From contig CM076148.1 of the NCBI GenBank assembly GCA_038025085.1, positions 250,501 to 314,500 on the forward strand: a stretch of DNA of 64,000 bases, written 5' to 3'. Numbering within the stretch: position 1 is the first letter of the stretch; the number at the start of each line of letters is the position of its first letter. Made by a program: the position numbers and the translations under genes. Shown piece after piece: positions 47,201-59,237 of the stretch. The notes below the pieces were generated by a model. The model was not told the DNA's origin. It was given only the letters and a program-made list of their open reading frames with translations, and did not search any database. This DNA is from Tetragonia tetragonoides (Eukaryota; Streptophyta; Magnoliopsida; Caryophyllales; Aizoaceae).

Positions 47201-48887
47201 CCGTTTTAATTAGAAAGAAAGAATCTCAACTCCTTTATCTCAACAGCATGAATGCCATTTGCCAAAGCAAACACCCATTTTTGGGAAACCACATTCTATC
47301 CTTCCATTTTTTAATTAAATGACAAATCATTTATCACTGCTACTCTACTCCTGCTTATTTCCTAACATTGAATTCTGACCCCCTTTTTTTTTTTTTTTTT
47401 GGTATGTTAACATGTACAGTAGTATTTTTAATCCTTATTTGACAGTAAACCAATACTGGGTTGAACAATCAAAGGATTAATGCCCTGCAGATGTGAATTT
47501 TACTGGTTTTTTTTTTTTTTTTTTTTACTCTAGGAAGTGAAAATTTGCCAACCCCCTTACCTTAATCTGAATGTCACCAAATAGAGCATCCAATCCCAGT
47601 TAACAAGCTAAGAACCTCATTTATTTATATTTTTTTGTTGATAATTTTAGAAACCCCCCATTTATTTAGGCAACATCTTTCACATTGTAACTATTATGGT
47701 TATTTAATTTTAAGAGATATATAGAATTAAATCACAAAAAAAAAACAAGAAGGTCCATTTATTATGTTAGTAATAGTGAATCAAGTGTTAAGAGATTTTC
47801 AGAAGATAAAGGGGAGAGAAAATTCAAAGTAGACGATGCAGGGTGGGTGGGTGGGTTCCTTCTTCCTTCTTCCTTCTTCCTTCTTCCTTGCAAGTATGGA
47901 CAAACAAGGAAAGACTTTTGACATGCAAAGCCAAAATCAATAATTATACTTTCACACTCTCTACACTACACATATACTCTATCAGTAGACATTATTTGAC
48001 ACCAAAACAAAACCAACAATTCAATCGTTATCGACCCCACCTCAAGCAACGGGATCATCCACAGATGAGAGATGACACTAGACATCAGTAGACATTAAAG
48101 ACATTTGACAGGTGATAATGTCGTCTTAACTTAAGTCATGACAATAATCATGTATGTATGTATGTATGTATCATGTATGTATGTATACCAGATGGAAGAA
48201 GTGCAAGTTTTGGTTGTTTCCTAACTTCCAAATTTGAGGTCAATTTATCTCTTTCCCATTTTCTAAATTCAAATTCAAATTAAATGCACTCATCATGTCA
48301 TCGCTTCTGGTACTGATACTATCAGAGAAATTAAATCAAGAGTGATATTATGGAGAATTGTGAAATTAATTACATACCTGTGTTGTCAATACTATGAAAA
48401 CAGCGCATAGGAATCCAAGTGACTGTTTATAGTAGGCCTTCATCACAGCTATGGCTCCAATCGAGTACGCGTCACCCCCACCATATGACACCCCACAATT
48501 CGCAAATATCGATATTATCACATGTTCTTTTATATTGAATGGCCCTGGATTCAGACTAAATTCCGACCCGAATACACTGTAATTCCGGGTGGGCAATATC
48601 CGAGCCAATAACTTGCCGATTGGAAGCACCGCTATCTGCATGAGGATGGAGGATATGGTTAACGGCTGCGTCCGAAATGCGAAGAAAGTGTTTAGGAATA
48701 TCAGCACAATACACGAACCCAGGCCCAAAAACCAGGCCCGAAACGTCAACACAGGCATGTTCGGGTCGTCGGTCTCCGGCACAACCAGCGCCACCTCTTC
48801 CACCGGACATCTTTCTCTCTCCTCCTCTCCCGCTTCCACCTTACTACTACTCTCACTCTGCCCTTTCTCTCCCACCTTGCTCCCCAT
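44202..48887 (-). CDS. Oligopeptide transporter (OPT family)
   Basis: Six exons in minus order, 48887-48378, 47160-47063, 46156-45587, 45478-45223, 45124-44942 and 44816-44202, in phase, about 743 aa. Family hallmarks are present: NPG at residues 113-115 ([12 protein letters not shown]) and KIPPR at 529-533 ([11 protein letters not shown]). There are many hydrophobic segments, the repeated [19 protein letters not shown] region, and the C-terminus [13 protein letters not shown] proteins of this clade are plasma-membrane proton-coupled carriers of peptides, glutathione or metal-ligand complexes; the substrate cannot be told from sequence alone. The N-terminus is acidic and hydrophilic. The large second intron (47161-48377) contains CTTC and TATG tetranucleotide runs. 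No disruption seen. Confidence 0.93.
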
Positions 48888-51426
48888 TTTTTTTTTGTAA
48901 TTTTATGAAACGTAACGTGAGACTTGAGAGGAGAGAGAGGACTTGTTCTTGGATTGAATAGAGAATGTCCGTGGTTTTCCTTATATATATATATATATAA
49001 AGCTGTGTAATTTTCTGGTTTTGATTTTACGATTTTATCCTTGGACGTGGTGGCGCAATCAAATTCATCAAAAGTGGGGGTAACTTTTTAGAGCATGGGG
49101 TATTCACAAGCTGGGCAGTGTACTGCTTCTTCCTGACACACTTGTTTCACTGCCACGCTGTTTCTTTACGTGGATGTGGGACCCTCCTTCTTTATCCACC
49201 TAGGATTATTTCTCACCCGCCTGTGCTCTGCCCTTCAGCTCCTTGTGTTCTCTCTCTTCTTTCCCAACTTCCCACTTTCCTCTCCATCTATACCTAATTC
49301 CCTGTATTTGCGATTTTTAATTAACGCTCTCCTTTTTCTATTTCTATATCCATCCAGATCCCCAATCTTCCCATATCTTACCTCCTTTACTTCACACAAT
49401 CCCTAATTTTCCTCTAAACCACACATTTATGCAACTCTAATTTTATTCATTTTAGGGTTACACCACCTCACTTTAAGAGTCTTCCATAGTCAATCTAGAA
49501 ATAAGTCATGATCAATTAAGGTTAAATTATCGAGTCAATTTATATCTCATCTCATGGTCTAACAGTTTAATCATTCAAGTATTTATGTTCAAAGAAGAGT
49601 TTTATTTTAATACTTAAATGACCGAGATATTATCCCAGTAGAATTGTTGTGTATAATAGATCTCAAATTCAATATTATCTTTTGATAATATAATGTATGA
49701 ATATGAATCATGTTTGGTTTAACATGACATTTTCTTAAGGAATATATAGTAACTAGTTTTTAATGTTAAGTTTTTGGACCAAAACTAATCATGTTCGCAT
49801 TGGGTCGGCTGTGGTTTTTTTATTCACAAGAATTGAATATTAGACCTTATTTAAAAGGATGAGAGTGTTGAACCACTCACACCAAGTACTTTTTGGTAAT
49901 GTATCTAGAGATAAAGGTGAGGTAATTGAATAATTTCAAGAGTTTTTGATAGTTATGCACAAGTGAGTGTGGTGTGTGTTCATAGCACTTTTTCAAGGGT
50001 AAATTAGTAATTTGGGTTTTTTCTTTTGGATTTTCCATTTTCTTCCTGCTTTCCCCTGGCTAGTAGCTACCTTCTTTGTGGAAGCAGCCAATGGGCTGAA
50101 TAGTGGTGGGGGTGTTGACTGTTGACTTGTGAGAAAGGCAAAATGCACACGCGGGACAGAACAAGAGCTAGAAACAAAACATACTCCTTACTCCTAATCT
50201 CATAGGCCAAAAAGGCAATACTGCTTGTATGTTGCCAAAGTTGACAACTATATCAAACCTTTCTTCTTTTTTTTTGTTACAGGAACCATATCTGTATCGA
50301 ACTTTGGTGCGGTAAGGAAGAGTAACATTTTGGGTGTGTTTTTATCGCTTTAGTTTTAGATTTGGTTTCGTTGAAGTCATTTAACTAATCTAATTTTTCT
50401 CTTACATACTTATTATTTACTGTTTAATTGAATTTAGTTGAAAAGAACACAGTCTTTTAGATGCAGGCGGATATCCAAATTTCGAATAAGAACTGTATGG
50501 ACTGACCGTAGCACAAGCACATCCAAAAAGAGAAAAGGAGGGTGATTGGAATAGGAGGCGCCCCAAGGACCGTTTGACCTGTGAGATGATTGCAGACCAA
50601 CCAAACTGGGAAACTGATGAAATTCACAAAGGCTAAGTAATAATATCTTGTGCTGGTGGGGTCTTCTTCAGCCTCAGACTTTGAAGATGCACCTCCCACC
50701 ACGTACATACATAGTTGATCATTTTTCTGCTCTTTATAGCTTCCAGTTCACATTGCTCCTTATCCATGAGGGCCATGGGTATCAAACTATCAATTGTCTT
50801 TATGGATCACAAACTATCAATGTCTTTTCCTTGACCTGGTCACGCTGCAATGCGCTTTCAACTTTCAGTCCTCATGGACTCCAAATGGCAAACCCTTAAT
50901 TAGTTTTCCAGCCCATCAAGTAACTTATGGGCCAATGTAGTTGGATAGCAGCTAGATAGTGTAAGGCAAGGCCGAAATAGGAAAAGTCAATAAAAACACA
51001 TCTTTTCAGTGTTCGTTGGAGTACATAGTAAGCAAATTTGGGCCTGGGTGGAGCATATTTTGGAATATCATTTGAGATACGACTACTTGAGATTCTTGCT
51101 GCCGGCCAGTACAGTAGTAACCACATTGTTCGTCAAGTCAATGTCTTCATCAAGATAACTAGTCTAGTAAAGAGGTCGTTTGGATGACCCAGAAAAAGTA
51201 AAGAGGTACGTAGTTTGTGATGTTTATGTTGTTACTCCGTTTGTTACCAACTTGCCATTGATACCATAGGATAACAACTATCATACCAGTAACTAATTAC
51301 TCTACTTAAACAAAACGCACGCCGGGAAATCAAGGTGTTTTTGGTGTCTTAATGATAATATAGTACAAATGCAGTGGTTAATACAAACAAATAAAGGAGT
51401 TTGTACAGTAAGTTGGGCACTAATAA
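48888..51426. other. OPT upstream region and intergenic
   Basis: A short (TA)n tract near 48980-49000 lies in the OPT promoter side. The remainder has only short frames, including 50457-50708 on minus, that match no family I recognise. Confidence 0.45.
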
Positions 51427-51545
51427 TTAGATGATAGAACAAGCATTTGGATTCTCATCGCTAAATAAATGAGGCTGGTAATTATTATTATTATTGGAAG
51501 TGCTAGCTGTATTATAGTCGGGCATGTAGGTGTAGGTATAGGTGC

Positions 51546-51577
<32 letters not shown>

Positions 51578-52517
51578 GGGCAGTAATATTCATCATGTAA
51601 TTGGCTCATCATCATCTTCTCAACCTCGCCTTCTTGACTGCTCTGTTTCAATTGATCATCTTGTTTTGGATCGGCCTTAGACTGTTTGTTCTCATCAGCA
51701 GCTTCCAATTGATTATTGTCATTAGGATCTACTGCTACTGCTACTATGGATGCTTGCTTTCTAGTCTTCTTGCTCACATACTCGGCCAACCTAGCCGGAT
51801 CTCCTATTAAACCTTTCACCCTTACTTCATCCTTCGCTACATCTATTTCCACGGATTCTACACCTGCTCATTTACTTAATTGCTTTATTCATCATATTGT
51901 CAAACATATATGCATACTAATTTCTAGCTGATTAATCATTTCAAATTGCAGTTAATATATACTACTAATCATGAATTTCCCTAATGCTCTTTTAATTTCC
52001 TGTTGCATGCTGTGATCCACATACATAGTTACATACATCAAATTCAAAGTCGCCATCACATAGTACCTTTTATCTTTTGAATGCGCTTCCGCATGATCTG
52101 CGCACAAGCTTCACAATGCATTCCAACTCGTAGAACTACCACCCTTGTTATTGCCCGCTCTGCCTCTGCCTGCAACAAACATTTACCCATCCATACTCTT
52201 TTTTAATTTAATTTCTATCAAATTCACTGTGACCATTTTGATGAATTCTTAAGAAGAAAAAAAAGGGAAATTAAATAAGAGTAGCTAGCATACTTGATCA
52301 GTATTAGTGACTGCTCCATTATCATTTGGGACCTTTAAGTCATCTTTAGTCAACTGCTGCTCAGGAGCAGGGGGCCTCCGCCTGGGCAAGGGAGAGACTA
52401 TTTCGACTTTTCGGCCACTTTTCTTCTTAATGCTTTCGCAAAGCTTCGTTGCCTCTGCCGTCTTCCCTTTTACCACTACCTTGCTCGTCTTACGGTCCAC
52501 TGCTACGTCCTCCACTC
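51427..52517 (-). CDS. Heavy-metal-associated isoprenylated plant protein (HIPP), 5' end missing
   Basis: Three exons in minus order: 52517-52294, about 52169-52067, and 51863-51427. They code the second half of a first HMA domain (GVEDVAVDRKTSKVVVKGK), a Pro/Arg-rich linker, a complete second HMA domain with its metal site (RVGMHCEACAQIMRKRIQ, CxxC), a charged Lys/Gln-rich tail, poly-Thr and poly-Asn runs, and C-terminal CSII, a CaaX farnesylation box. HIPPs bind metals through HMA cysteines and are anchored by prenylation. The first exon, which should carry the start and the first CxxC, was not found. A copia element begins 109 bp upstream of the first visible exon, and the sequence beyond it (58292-61000) shows no HMA exon either. 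Probably a broken gene, or one with a very distant first exon. Confidence 0.8.
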
Positions 52518-52620
52518 CTTTAATTTGTTTTTTTCTCATTAAATTTTATGTAATTAGCACTATGTACAACATAATTAAAATTTATTAATGATTGTAGTAT
52601 TAAGCAAAGTAGTAATACTA

Positions 52621-52625
52621 GTATG
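52621..52625. other. Copia target-site duplication, left copy (GTATG)
   Basis: GTATG immediately before the left LTR. The second copy is at 58287-58291 immediately after the right LTR. Confidence 0.93.
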
Positions 52626-53421
52626 TGTTGGGGAAAGCACACAAATACACAAGCGGAAGCAACAAAGACTTTTTCCCCGGTTGTGATGCAAAGATGAGCA
52701 ATAACCAATTCAAGCAACCAAACAATATTGAACCAAAATGACAGCAGCAAATGGAACTATAAATCAGCCCAAAAACAGTAAATAAACAAGGAGACGCAAG
52801 GATTTACGTGGAAACCCCGATGTGGGGAAAAAACCACGGGACCGTTAACAAACGGTGCCAAAACCTCCACTAATCAACAAATTAACAAGTGGGTACAACA
52901 ATAGTTCTTCCCTAGATCAACTAGAGGTATTCACAATCATCAAGGATCAACCTTGGCACAACAAGTCTCCCAAATCATCACCCAAAAGAGTGGAAATACA
53001 ATTTCGTACAAAATAAGAGCTGAATTTAGAAAACTGACTTAGAGAGCTCCAAATGAAATTCTGACCGTTGGATTTGAAGAGGGGGATGTCAGGAACAACG
53101 TGCTGAAATCTCGCGACGATCGGAGTTCGTTTGGTCGTCGATCGGGGCGGATTTCTGGGCTGCCAGCACCAAAATTCGTGGGTGGCTCCTCTTCTCTCTC
53201 TCCTCTTCTCTTCTAGACTTTTCTCCTGAATTTTTTGAGTGTCTAGGCTTTCTCTCTCTTGCACTCAGCCCTTCTAACCTTTTGGCTTATAAGGGAATCC
53301 ACTTGTGAGTGAATATACGAAATTGCCCTTCACTTAAACATCATATGGATAACCCATATGGTAAGCAAATATATCCCAAATTAATTGGGTTCTTCCTCCA
53401 TGTAGGAGGGATACTCCAACA
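52626..53421 (-). repeat. Copia LTR, 3' LTR in element orientation
   Basis: 796 bp, starting TGTTGGGGAAAGC and ending ATACTCCAACA. Identical in length, and as far as I could read in sequence, to the copy at 57491-58286. Confidence 0.95.
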
Positions 53422-53436
53422 AATCTCCCCCTCACT
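53422..53436 (-). other. Polypurine tract of the copia element
   Basis: On the minus strand GGAGTGAGGGGGAGATT abuts the 3' LTR, the usual site for plus-strand DNA priming. Confidence 0.8.
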
Positions 53437-53437
53437 C

Positions 53438-56400
53438 CTACATGGGGGGCTCGACCAAGCCCGCAATCTTTCTACAAACAAGAAGTTTCTCCTTAGGCAA
53501 GGCCTTCGTCAACATGTCCGATCCGTTGAGATCGGTGTGAATCTTCACAAGCTCAAATGACTTGTCTTCTACCGCTTCTCGAATCCAATGATACCTCCTC
53601 CGTATGTGTTTGGTTCGGGAATGGTAGGCTGCATTCTTGGCAAGGTGGATGGCACTTTGACTATCACAATAAAGAGGGTACTTGTCTTGTTTCAAACCCA
53701 ACTCCTCTAGAAAATCTCTCATCCAAATAAACTCCTTGCCAGCTTCAACCGCTGCCATATACTCAGATTCTGTGGTAGACAGAGCAACACACTTTTGCAA
53801 TTTTGATTGCCATGAAACAGCTCCCCCTGCAATTGTCATCAAGTATCCGGAGGTAGACTTACTAGCATCAATATCACCTGACAAATCAGCATCTGTGTAG
53901 CCATCTAACACAGGTTGTCCGGGACCAAAGCATAAACACACTCTAGAAGTACCTCTGAGATACCGCATGATCCACTTTACTGCTGCCCAATGCTCCTTAC
54001 CAGGATTAGACATGAACCTGCTAACAACCCCAATGGCATGTGCAATGTCTGGCCTAGTGCATACCATGGCATACATCAAACTCCCCACGGCGGATGCATA
54101 AGGCACCGTCATCATCTCTTTCTTGTCATTCTCACTTGTAGGACACTGGCTGGAGCTTAGCTTCATGTGACCTGCAAGTGGCGAGCTCACGGGTTTAGCT
54201 TTGTCCATCTTGAACCTCTCTAGCAGCTTCTGGATGTAACTCTCTTGTGATAGCCATATCTTCTTGTTCTTCCTATCACGAGAGATACGCATGCCCAAAA
54301 TTTGCTTTGCAGGGCCAAGGTCCTTCATTGCAAAGGACTTGCTCAAGGCACTCTTCAGGTTGGCAATCTTCTCCTTATCCTGTCCAACAATCAACATGTC
54401 ATCCACATAAAGTAAGAGAATGAGAAAATCACCTCCGGCGTAATGCTTCACAAACACACATGAATCTGCATGTGTCTTGTGGAAACTGTGGTCTTTCATG
54501 AAAGACTCAAACTTCTTGTACCATTGTCGAGGTGCTTGTTTCAAGCCATATAAACTCTTTTTCAAACGGCATACAAGCTTCTCACTTCCCTTCTCTTGGA
54601 AACCTTCTGGTTGCTCCATGTAGATTTCCTCCTCTAAGTCACCATGGAGGAAAGCAGTCTTCACATCAAGTTGTTCCAACTCCAAATCCATGCTAGCAGC
54701 TAAGCCAAGAACAACTCTAACAGAAGACATCTTTACAACTGGAGAGAAAATCTCTTCAAAGTCTATGCCTTTCTTTTGACCTGAGCCTTTCACCACCAAA
54801 CGTGCCTTGTACCTAGGTGGTGAACCATCTTCTCCAGTTTTCAGTCTGTACACCCATTTGTTCTTGAGTGCTCTCTTGCCCTTAGATAACTCCACTAAGT
54901 CATATGTGTGGTTCTCATGCAAGGATTTCATCTCATCTTGCATGGAATTATACCACTCCTTGCAGTGCTCATGTGACATAGCCTCCTCATAGCTTTCAGG
55001 TTCTCCCCCGTCGGTCATCAACACATACTCATCTGCTGGATATTTAGAGGTAGGCTGTCTCTCTCTGGTGGATCTTCTCAACTGTGGTTCTGGTTGTACA
55101 TGGGGTTCTTCTTCATGTGTATGATCTGGTGGTGGCTGAACATCATCACCATCATCACTGTTATGATCATCATTGCCATCTTCCTGTTGTTCTCCCCCTT
55201 GAACTCTAGGAGTTACTTCAGGAAATATTGGATCTGAGTTGGCGCTGTCACTAGGAGAAGGCTCTGGTTGTTTCTTCTTCTCACAATCTGCAAAGGTTTT
55301 GTCTTCAAAGAACACTACATCTCTGCTTCTAATCACTTTCCTGCTAACTGGATTCCACAATCTGTACCCAAACTCATCCTCTGAGTACCCTAGGAAGATG
55401 CATGGCTTTGTCTTGCTATCAAGCTTGGACCTCTCATCTCTGGGAATATGAACATATGCAAGGCACCCAAAGACTCTCAGGTGGCTGAATGATACCTCTT
55501 TACCAGTCCATACTCTCTGCGGAACATCTCCATTAAGAGGAACTGAAGGTGACCGGTTGATGAGGTACACTGCTGTAAACATTGCCTCGGCCCAAAAAAT
55601 CCTAGGCAGCTTCGCATGAGAGAGCATACATCGAATTCTTTCTTCAATTGTTCTGTTCATTCTCTCTGCAAGTCCATTCAGCTGAGGTGTCTTGGGAACT
55701 GTCTTCTCAAGCCTGATGCCCTGTACTTTGCAATACTCTTCAAATGGACCCCTGTACTCTCCACCATTGTCAGCTCTAACACACTTGAGCTTCCGGCCTG
55801 TTTCTCTCTCAACTCTGGCCTGGAACTGCTTGAAAAACTGTAGTACCTGGTCTTTGGTTTTCAACACAAAAGCCCACAGTTTTCTAGAATAATCATCAAT
55901 AAAAGTAACAAAATAAAGTGCACCGCTATGTGACTTAGTATCCATAGAACATACATCAGTGTGAACAAGATCTAATGCATGTTTTCTTCTAGATGGGGGA
56001 CGAGTATGAAATGCTGCCCTATGTTGTTTTCCAGCTAAACAATCAACACAGGGTTTCAAGGACATACCTTGAACATCAGGAAGGAGTTGCTTCTTAGCAA
56101 GCATTTGCATACCTCTTTCACTCATGTGACCAAGTCTCTTGTGCCATAACTCGCTGGAGGAATCATCAACTGCGTGTACTTCTCCTTTGCACAACTTAGC
56201 TTGCATCACATACAAGGATCTCTGCTTGCTCCCACGAGCCACAATCAAACTTCCTTTGATAAGCTTGCACTTTCCACCACCAAAGTTGCTGGAGTAACCA
56301 GCATCATCGAGCAACCCAGGAGATATCAAATTCAGCCGAATGTCTGGAACATGTCGGACATCTCTCAACACCAAACTGCAACCTGTGGATGTCTCCAAAC

Positions 56401-57448
56401 ACACTGTACCCATGCCTACAATCTTGGATGAGCCATCATTCCCCATCTTTACATAGCCAAAGTCACCGCTGGTGTAAGATGAGAAGTAATCTTGGTGCGA
56501 GGTTAGATGAAACGAAGCACCCGTGTCAATCACCCAAGTACAATCATCACTATCTAGATTTAGGCAATGGTCACCAATAAAAAATAATTCATCACTTGTT
56601 GCAATTGCAGTGGTGTTGTTATCTTTCTCTTCTTGTTGTTGCCCGAATGTCTCACCCTTTTCTTTCCTTTCTCTGGACTTGTCTCTCTTCATTTTCCTGC
56701 AATGTTTTTGAATGTGGCCTGGCTTATCACAATAGTGGCAAATGATCTTACCCTTTGATTTTGATCTCCCCCTGGACTTGTCTCTATGCTGGGGATATCG
56801 AGTCTTACTTCTTCCCCTGCTTGATTCTTGTGTCACATTAGCCTCTGGTTGTGTGGAGGAACTCATTTCCTTCCTTCTAGTTTCTTCATTCAACAAACTA
56901 GCTTTGACAATTTCCATTGTCAGCGTGCCCTCTGGTGCGGAGTTGCTAAGTGATACAAATAGAGTGTCCCAACTTTCTGGCAATGAGCAAAGTAGTAGCA
57001 ATGCCTGCAGCTCATCATCTAAATTCATCTTCATTGCAGACAACTTGTTAATCAAACTTTGAAATTCATTCAAGTGAACTACTATGCTATCACCATCTTT
57101 ATATTCCAGTTTCACAAGTTTTCTAATCAATGACGCTTTACTCAAGGCATTCTTCCTTTCATACATGGTCTCAAGTTTCTTCCAAAGAGTATAAGCATTC
57201 GTGTCATTGGCAATATGTTGGAGGACACTCATATCAACAAATTGTCTAATTGTTCCAACGGCTTTACGGTTCAATATTTTCCACTCACTTTCAACAACAC
57301 CAGTTGGTATGGTTGCATTTAAAATTGGTTCATACAAATCCTTCACATAAAGGATATCCTCCATTTTAGTTTTCCACACGGAGTAATTTCCAGAATTCAA
57401 ACTAATCATTCCGTGCACACCAGATTTTTCATCCATCTTTAACAACAC
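53438..57448 (-). CDS. Copia gag-pol polyprotein
   Basis: A single uninterrupted frame of 1336 aa. In order: gag (UBN2/Retrotran_gag_2-like start), a CCHC zinc knuckle (CHYCDKPGHIQKHC), aspartic protease (WVIDTGASFHLT), the integrase zinc-binding part (LWHKRLGHMSERGM … CVDCLAGK) and core (HTDVCSMDT, RADNGGEYRG), reverse transcriptase (VKTAFLHGDLEEEIYMEQPE, LLLYVDDMLIVG) and RNase H (SGYLMTIAGGAVSWQSKLQK, STTESEYMA). The order protease-integrase-RT-RNase H defines Ty1/copia; wording is closest to the TNT 1-94 type. All key catalytic motifs seem intact, so the copy may be autonomous. Confidence 0.97.
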   Translation of the reverse strand: MLLKMDEKSGVHGMISLNSGNYSVWKTKMEDILYVKDLYEPILNATIPTGVVESEWKILNRKAVGTIRQFVDMSVLQHIANDTNAYTLWKKLETMYERKNALSKASLIRKLVKLEYKDGDSIVVHLNEFQSLINKLSAMKMNLDDELQALLLLCSLPESWDTLFVSLSNSAPEGTLTMEIVKASLLNEETRRKEMSSSTQPEANVTQESSRGRSKTRYPQHRDKSRGRSKSKGKIICHYCDKPGHIQKHCRKMKRDKSRERKEKGETFGQQQEEKDNNTTAIATSDELFFIGDHCLNLDSDDCTWVIDTGASFHLTSHQDYFSSYTSGDFGYVKMGNDGSSKIVGMGTVCLETSTGCSLVLRDVRHVPDIRLNLISPGLLDDAGYSSNFGGGKCKLIKGSLIVARGSKQRSLYVMQAKLCKGEVHAVDDSSSELWHKRLGHMSERGMQMLAKKQLLPDVQGMSLKPCVDCLAGKQHRAAFHTRPPSRRKHALDLVHTDVCSMDTKSHSGALYFVTFIDDYSRKLWAFVLKTKDQVLQFFKQFQARVERETGRKLKCVRADNGGEYRGPFEEYCKVQGIRLEKTVPKTPQLNGLAERMNRTIEERIRCMLSHAKLPRIFWAEAMFTAVYLINRSPSVPLNGDVPQRVWTGKEVSFSHLRVFGCLAYVHIPRDERSKLDSKTKPCIFLGYSEDEFGYRLWNPVSRKVIRSRDVVFFEDKTFADCEKKKQPEPSPSDSANSDPIFPEVTPRVQGGEQQEDGNDDHNSDDGDDVQPPPDHTHEEEPHVQPEPQLRRSTRERQPTSKYPADEYVLMTDGGEPESYEEAMSHEHCKEWYNSMQDEMKSLHENHTYDLVELSKGKRALKNKWVYRLKTGEDGSPPRYKARLVVKGSGQKKGIDFEEIFSPVVKMSSVRVVLGLAASMDLELEQLDVKTAFLHGDLEEEIYMEQPEGFQEKGSEKLVCRLKKSLYGLKQAPRQWYKKFESFMKDHSFHKTHADSCVFVKHYAGGDFLILLLYVDDMLIVGQDKEKIANLKSALSKSFAMKDLGPAKQILGMRISRDRKNKKIWLSQESYIQKLLERFKMDKAKPVSSPLAGHMKLSSSQCPTSENDKKEMMTVPYASAVGSLMYAMVCTRPDIAHAIGVVSRFMSNPGKEHWAAVKWIMRYLRGTSRVCLCFGPGQPVLDGYTDADLSGDIDASKSTSGYLMTIAGGAVSWQSKLQKCVALSTTESEYMAAVEAGKEFIWMRDFLEELGLKQDKYPLYCDSQSAIHLAKNAAYHSRTKHIRRRYHWIREAVEDKSFELVKIHTDLNGSDMLTKALPKEKLLVCRKIAGLVEPPM

Positions 57449-57476
57449 AACAAATTCACAATGACTCTAACCAAAG

Positions 57477-57489
57477 CTCTGATACCACT
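57477..57489 (-). other. Copia primer-binding site
   Basis: On the minus strand TGGTATCAGAGC follows the 5' LTR after two bases. It is complementary to the 3' end of plant initiator tRNA-Met, the usual copia primer. Confidence 0.92.
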
Positions 57490-57490
57490 A

Positions 57491-58286
57491 TGTTGGGGAA
57501 AGCACACAAATACACAAGCGGAAGCAACAAAGACTTTTTCCCCGGTTGTGATGCAAAGATGAGCAATAACCAATTCAAGCAACCAAACAATATTGAACCA
57601 AAATGACAGCAGCAAATGGAACTATAAATCAGCCCAAAAACAGTAAATAAACAAGGAGACGCAAGGATTTACGTGGAAACCCCGATGTGGGGAAAAAACC
57701 ACGGGACCGTTAACAAACGGTGCCAAAACCTCCACTAATCAACAAATTAACAAGTGGGTACAACAATAGTTCTTCCCTAGATCAACTAGAGGTATTCACA
57801 ATCATCAAGGATCAACCTTGGCACAACAAGTCTCCCAAATCATCACCCAAAAGAGTGGAAATACAATTTCGTACAAAATAAGAGCTGAATTTAGAAAACT
57901 GACTTAGAGAGCTCCAAATGAAATTCTGACCGTTGGATTTGAAGAGGGGGATGTCAGGAACAACGTGCTGAAATCTCGCGACGATCGGAGTTCGTTTGGT
58001 CGTCGATCGGGGCGGATTTCTGGGCTGCCAGCACCAAAATTCGTGGGTGGCTCCTCTTCTCTCTCTCCTCTTCTCTTCTAGACTTTTCTCCTGAATTTTT
58101 TGAGTGTCTAGGCTTTCTCTCTCTTGCACTCAGCCCTTCTAACCTTTTGGCTTATAAGGGAATCCACTTGTGAGTGAATATACGAAATTGCCCTTCACTT
58201 AAACATCATATGGATAACCCATATGGTAAGCAAATATATCCCAAATTAATTGGGTTCTTCCTCCATGTAGGAGGGATACTCCAACA
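57491..58286 (-). repeat. Copia LTR, 5' LTR in element orientation
   Basis: 796 bp, same ends as the other LTR. A TATA-like CCTTATAAGCC on the minus strand near 58150-58160 could be the promoter core. Confidence 0.95.
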
Positions 58287-58291
58287 GTATG

Positions 58292-59237
58292 CGGGTACTT
58301 CCTTGGAGCTCCTTTGAGCAACACTGCTAACTCAACATAGTCTGTATTCAATGATTAATTTGTGACCAATTAAGTACTATATATACTGATTCCAAAACTT
58401 GCCTCATATAATGTTCATTGGAAAAATTATTTTGTGAAATTGTGATCACATCATTCAGAAGCTACATCAAACATGCATGTTTTGGATTTTCTATGAAACA
58501 AACTGTTGATATTATGGAGTAGTATCAAATACTCAAAAATGAATCCAAGCCCATCCTTCTCATTGCCGGAAATGAGGACAGTATGCAAATTCTTCAATAA
58601 ATTAAGATAGACAAAAAAAATCCGAGTAAGTGTCCAAAAACACAAAGGAATTAATTTGATGGGTAGGTGGAGAAGACGCTGGAAATGAAAGCTCAAATCA
58701 TGGTGCGCACTGTGGCCATACAAGATTATCATTTAACAGAATTTTTGGAAAGAAGGAGAGGGCCTCTCACCAATTAAGGGGACGTACTGAAGGGGGACCA
58801 ATCGCAAGCACCACATAATAATAATAAATAATAATAATAAGCACACCTTATCACCGGATCAAAACTTTGGAATTAAAGTAGAAACTCATCTGTTGCCCTA
58901 CAAAAGGAAGGACCTCCTTATTCATTTTTCCTTCTGTCTTCAACCATATCAATTTGATGCTCATCTCTATCACTCTATCTCATCCACTACTGCCCACAAA
59001 TCAAACATTTCAAGGAGAAGCCTCCCGCGCTTAAACAAGAATTTATGTACTTCAATTTTATTGTATTTCTCTTCTGCGATTACTAAGAGGATTCATTAAT
59101 ATATAAGTCTTGGCTGAGATCAACTCACTGAAAAAATGGGGTTACTATTAGAAATGAAGAGGTCACTTACTACAGTGGCGAAATTTAGAGCAAAAGAATT
59201 GAGGGGCCCAAGACTTGATCCCTTGACCTCTTGGTTG
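58292..59237. other. Intergenic, no gene recognised
   Basis: The region where the missing HIPP first exon would be expected. I found no HMA-like CxxC coding segment on the minus strand. Confidence 0.5.

Larger units (their letters stand above)
52626..58286 (-). mobile_element. Full-length Ty1/copia retrotransposon (TNT1/Tork-like)
   Basis: A complete element of 5661 bp on the minus strand. It has two LTRs of exactly 796 bp each (TGTTGGGG…CCAACA), a primer-binding site matching initiator tRNA-Met, a purine-rich tract, one long gag-pol frame without interruption, and 5-bp target duplications GTATG. I saw no difference between the LTRs in a line-by-line reading, so insertion is recent. It lies just upstream of the HIPP exons. 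Confidence 0.96.

Noticed and set aside
50457..50708. 83-aa minus-strand frame with hydrophobic stretches
   Set aside because: No recognisable domain or gene structure around it.
52947..53264. 105-aa frame, repeated at 57812-58129
   Set aside because: Lies wholly inside the copia LTRs, and its identical copies simply reflect LTR identity.
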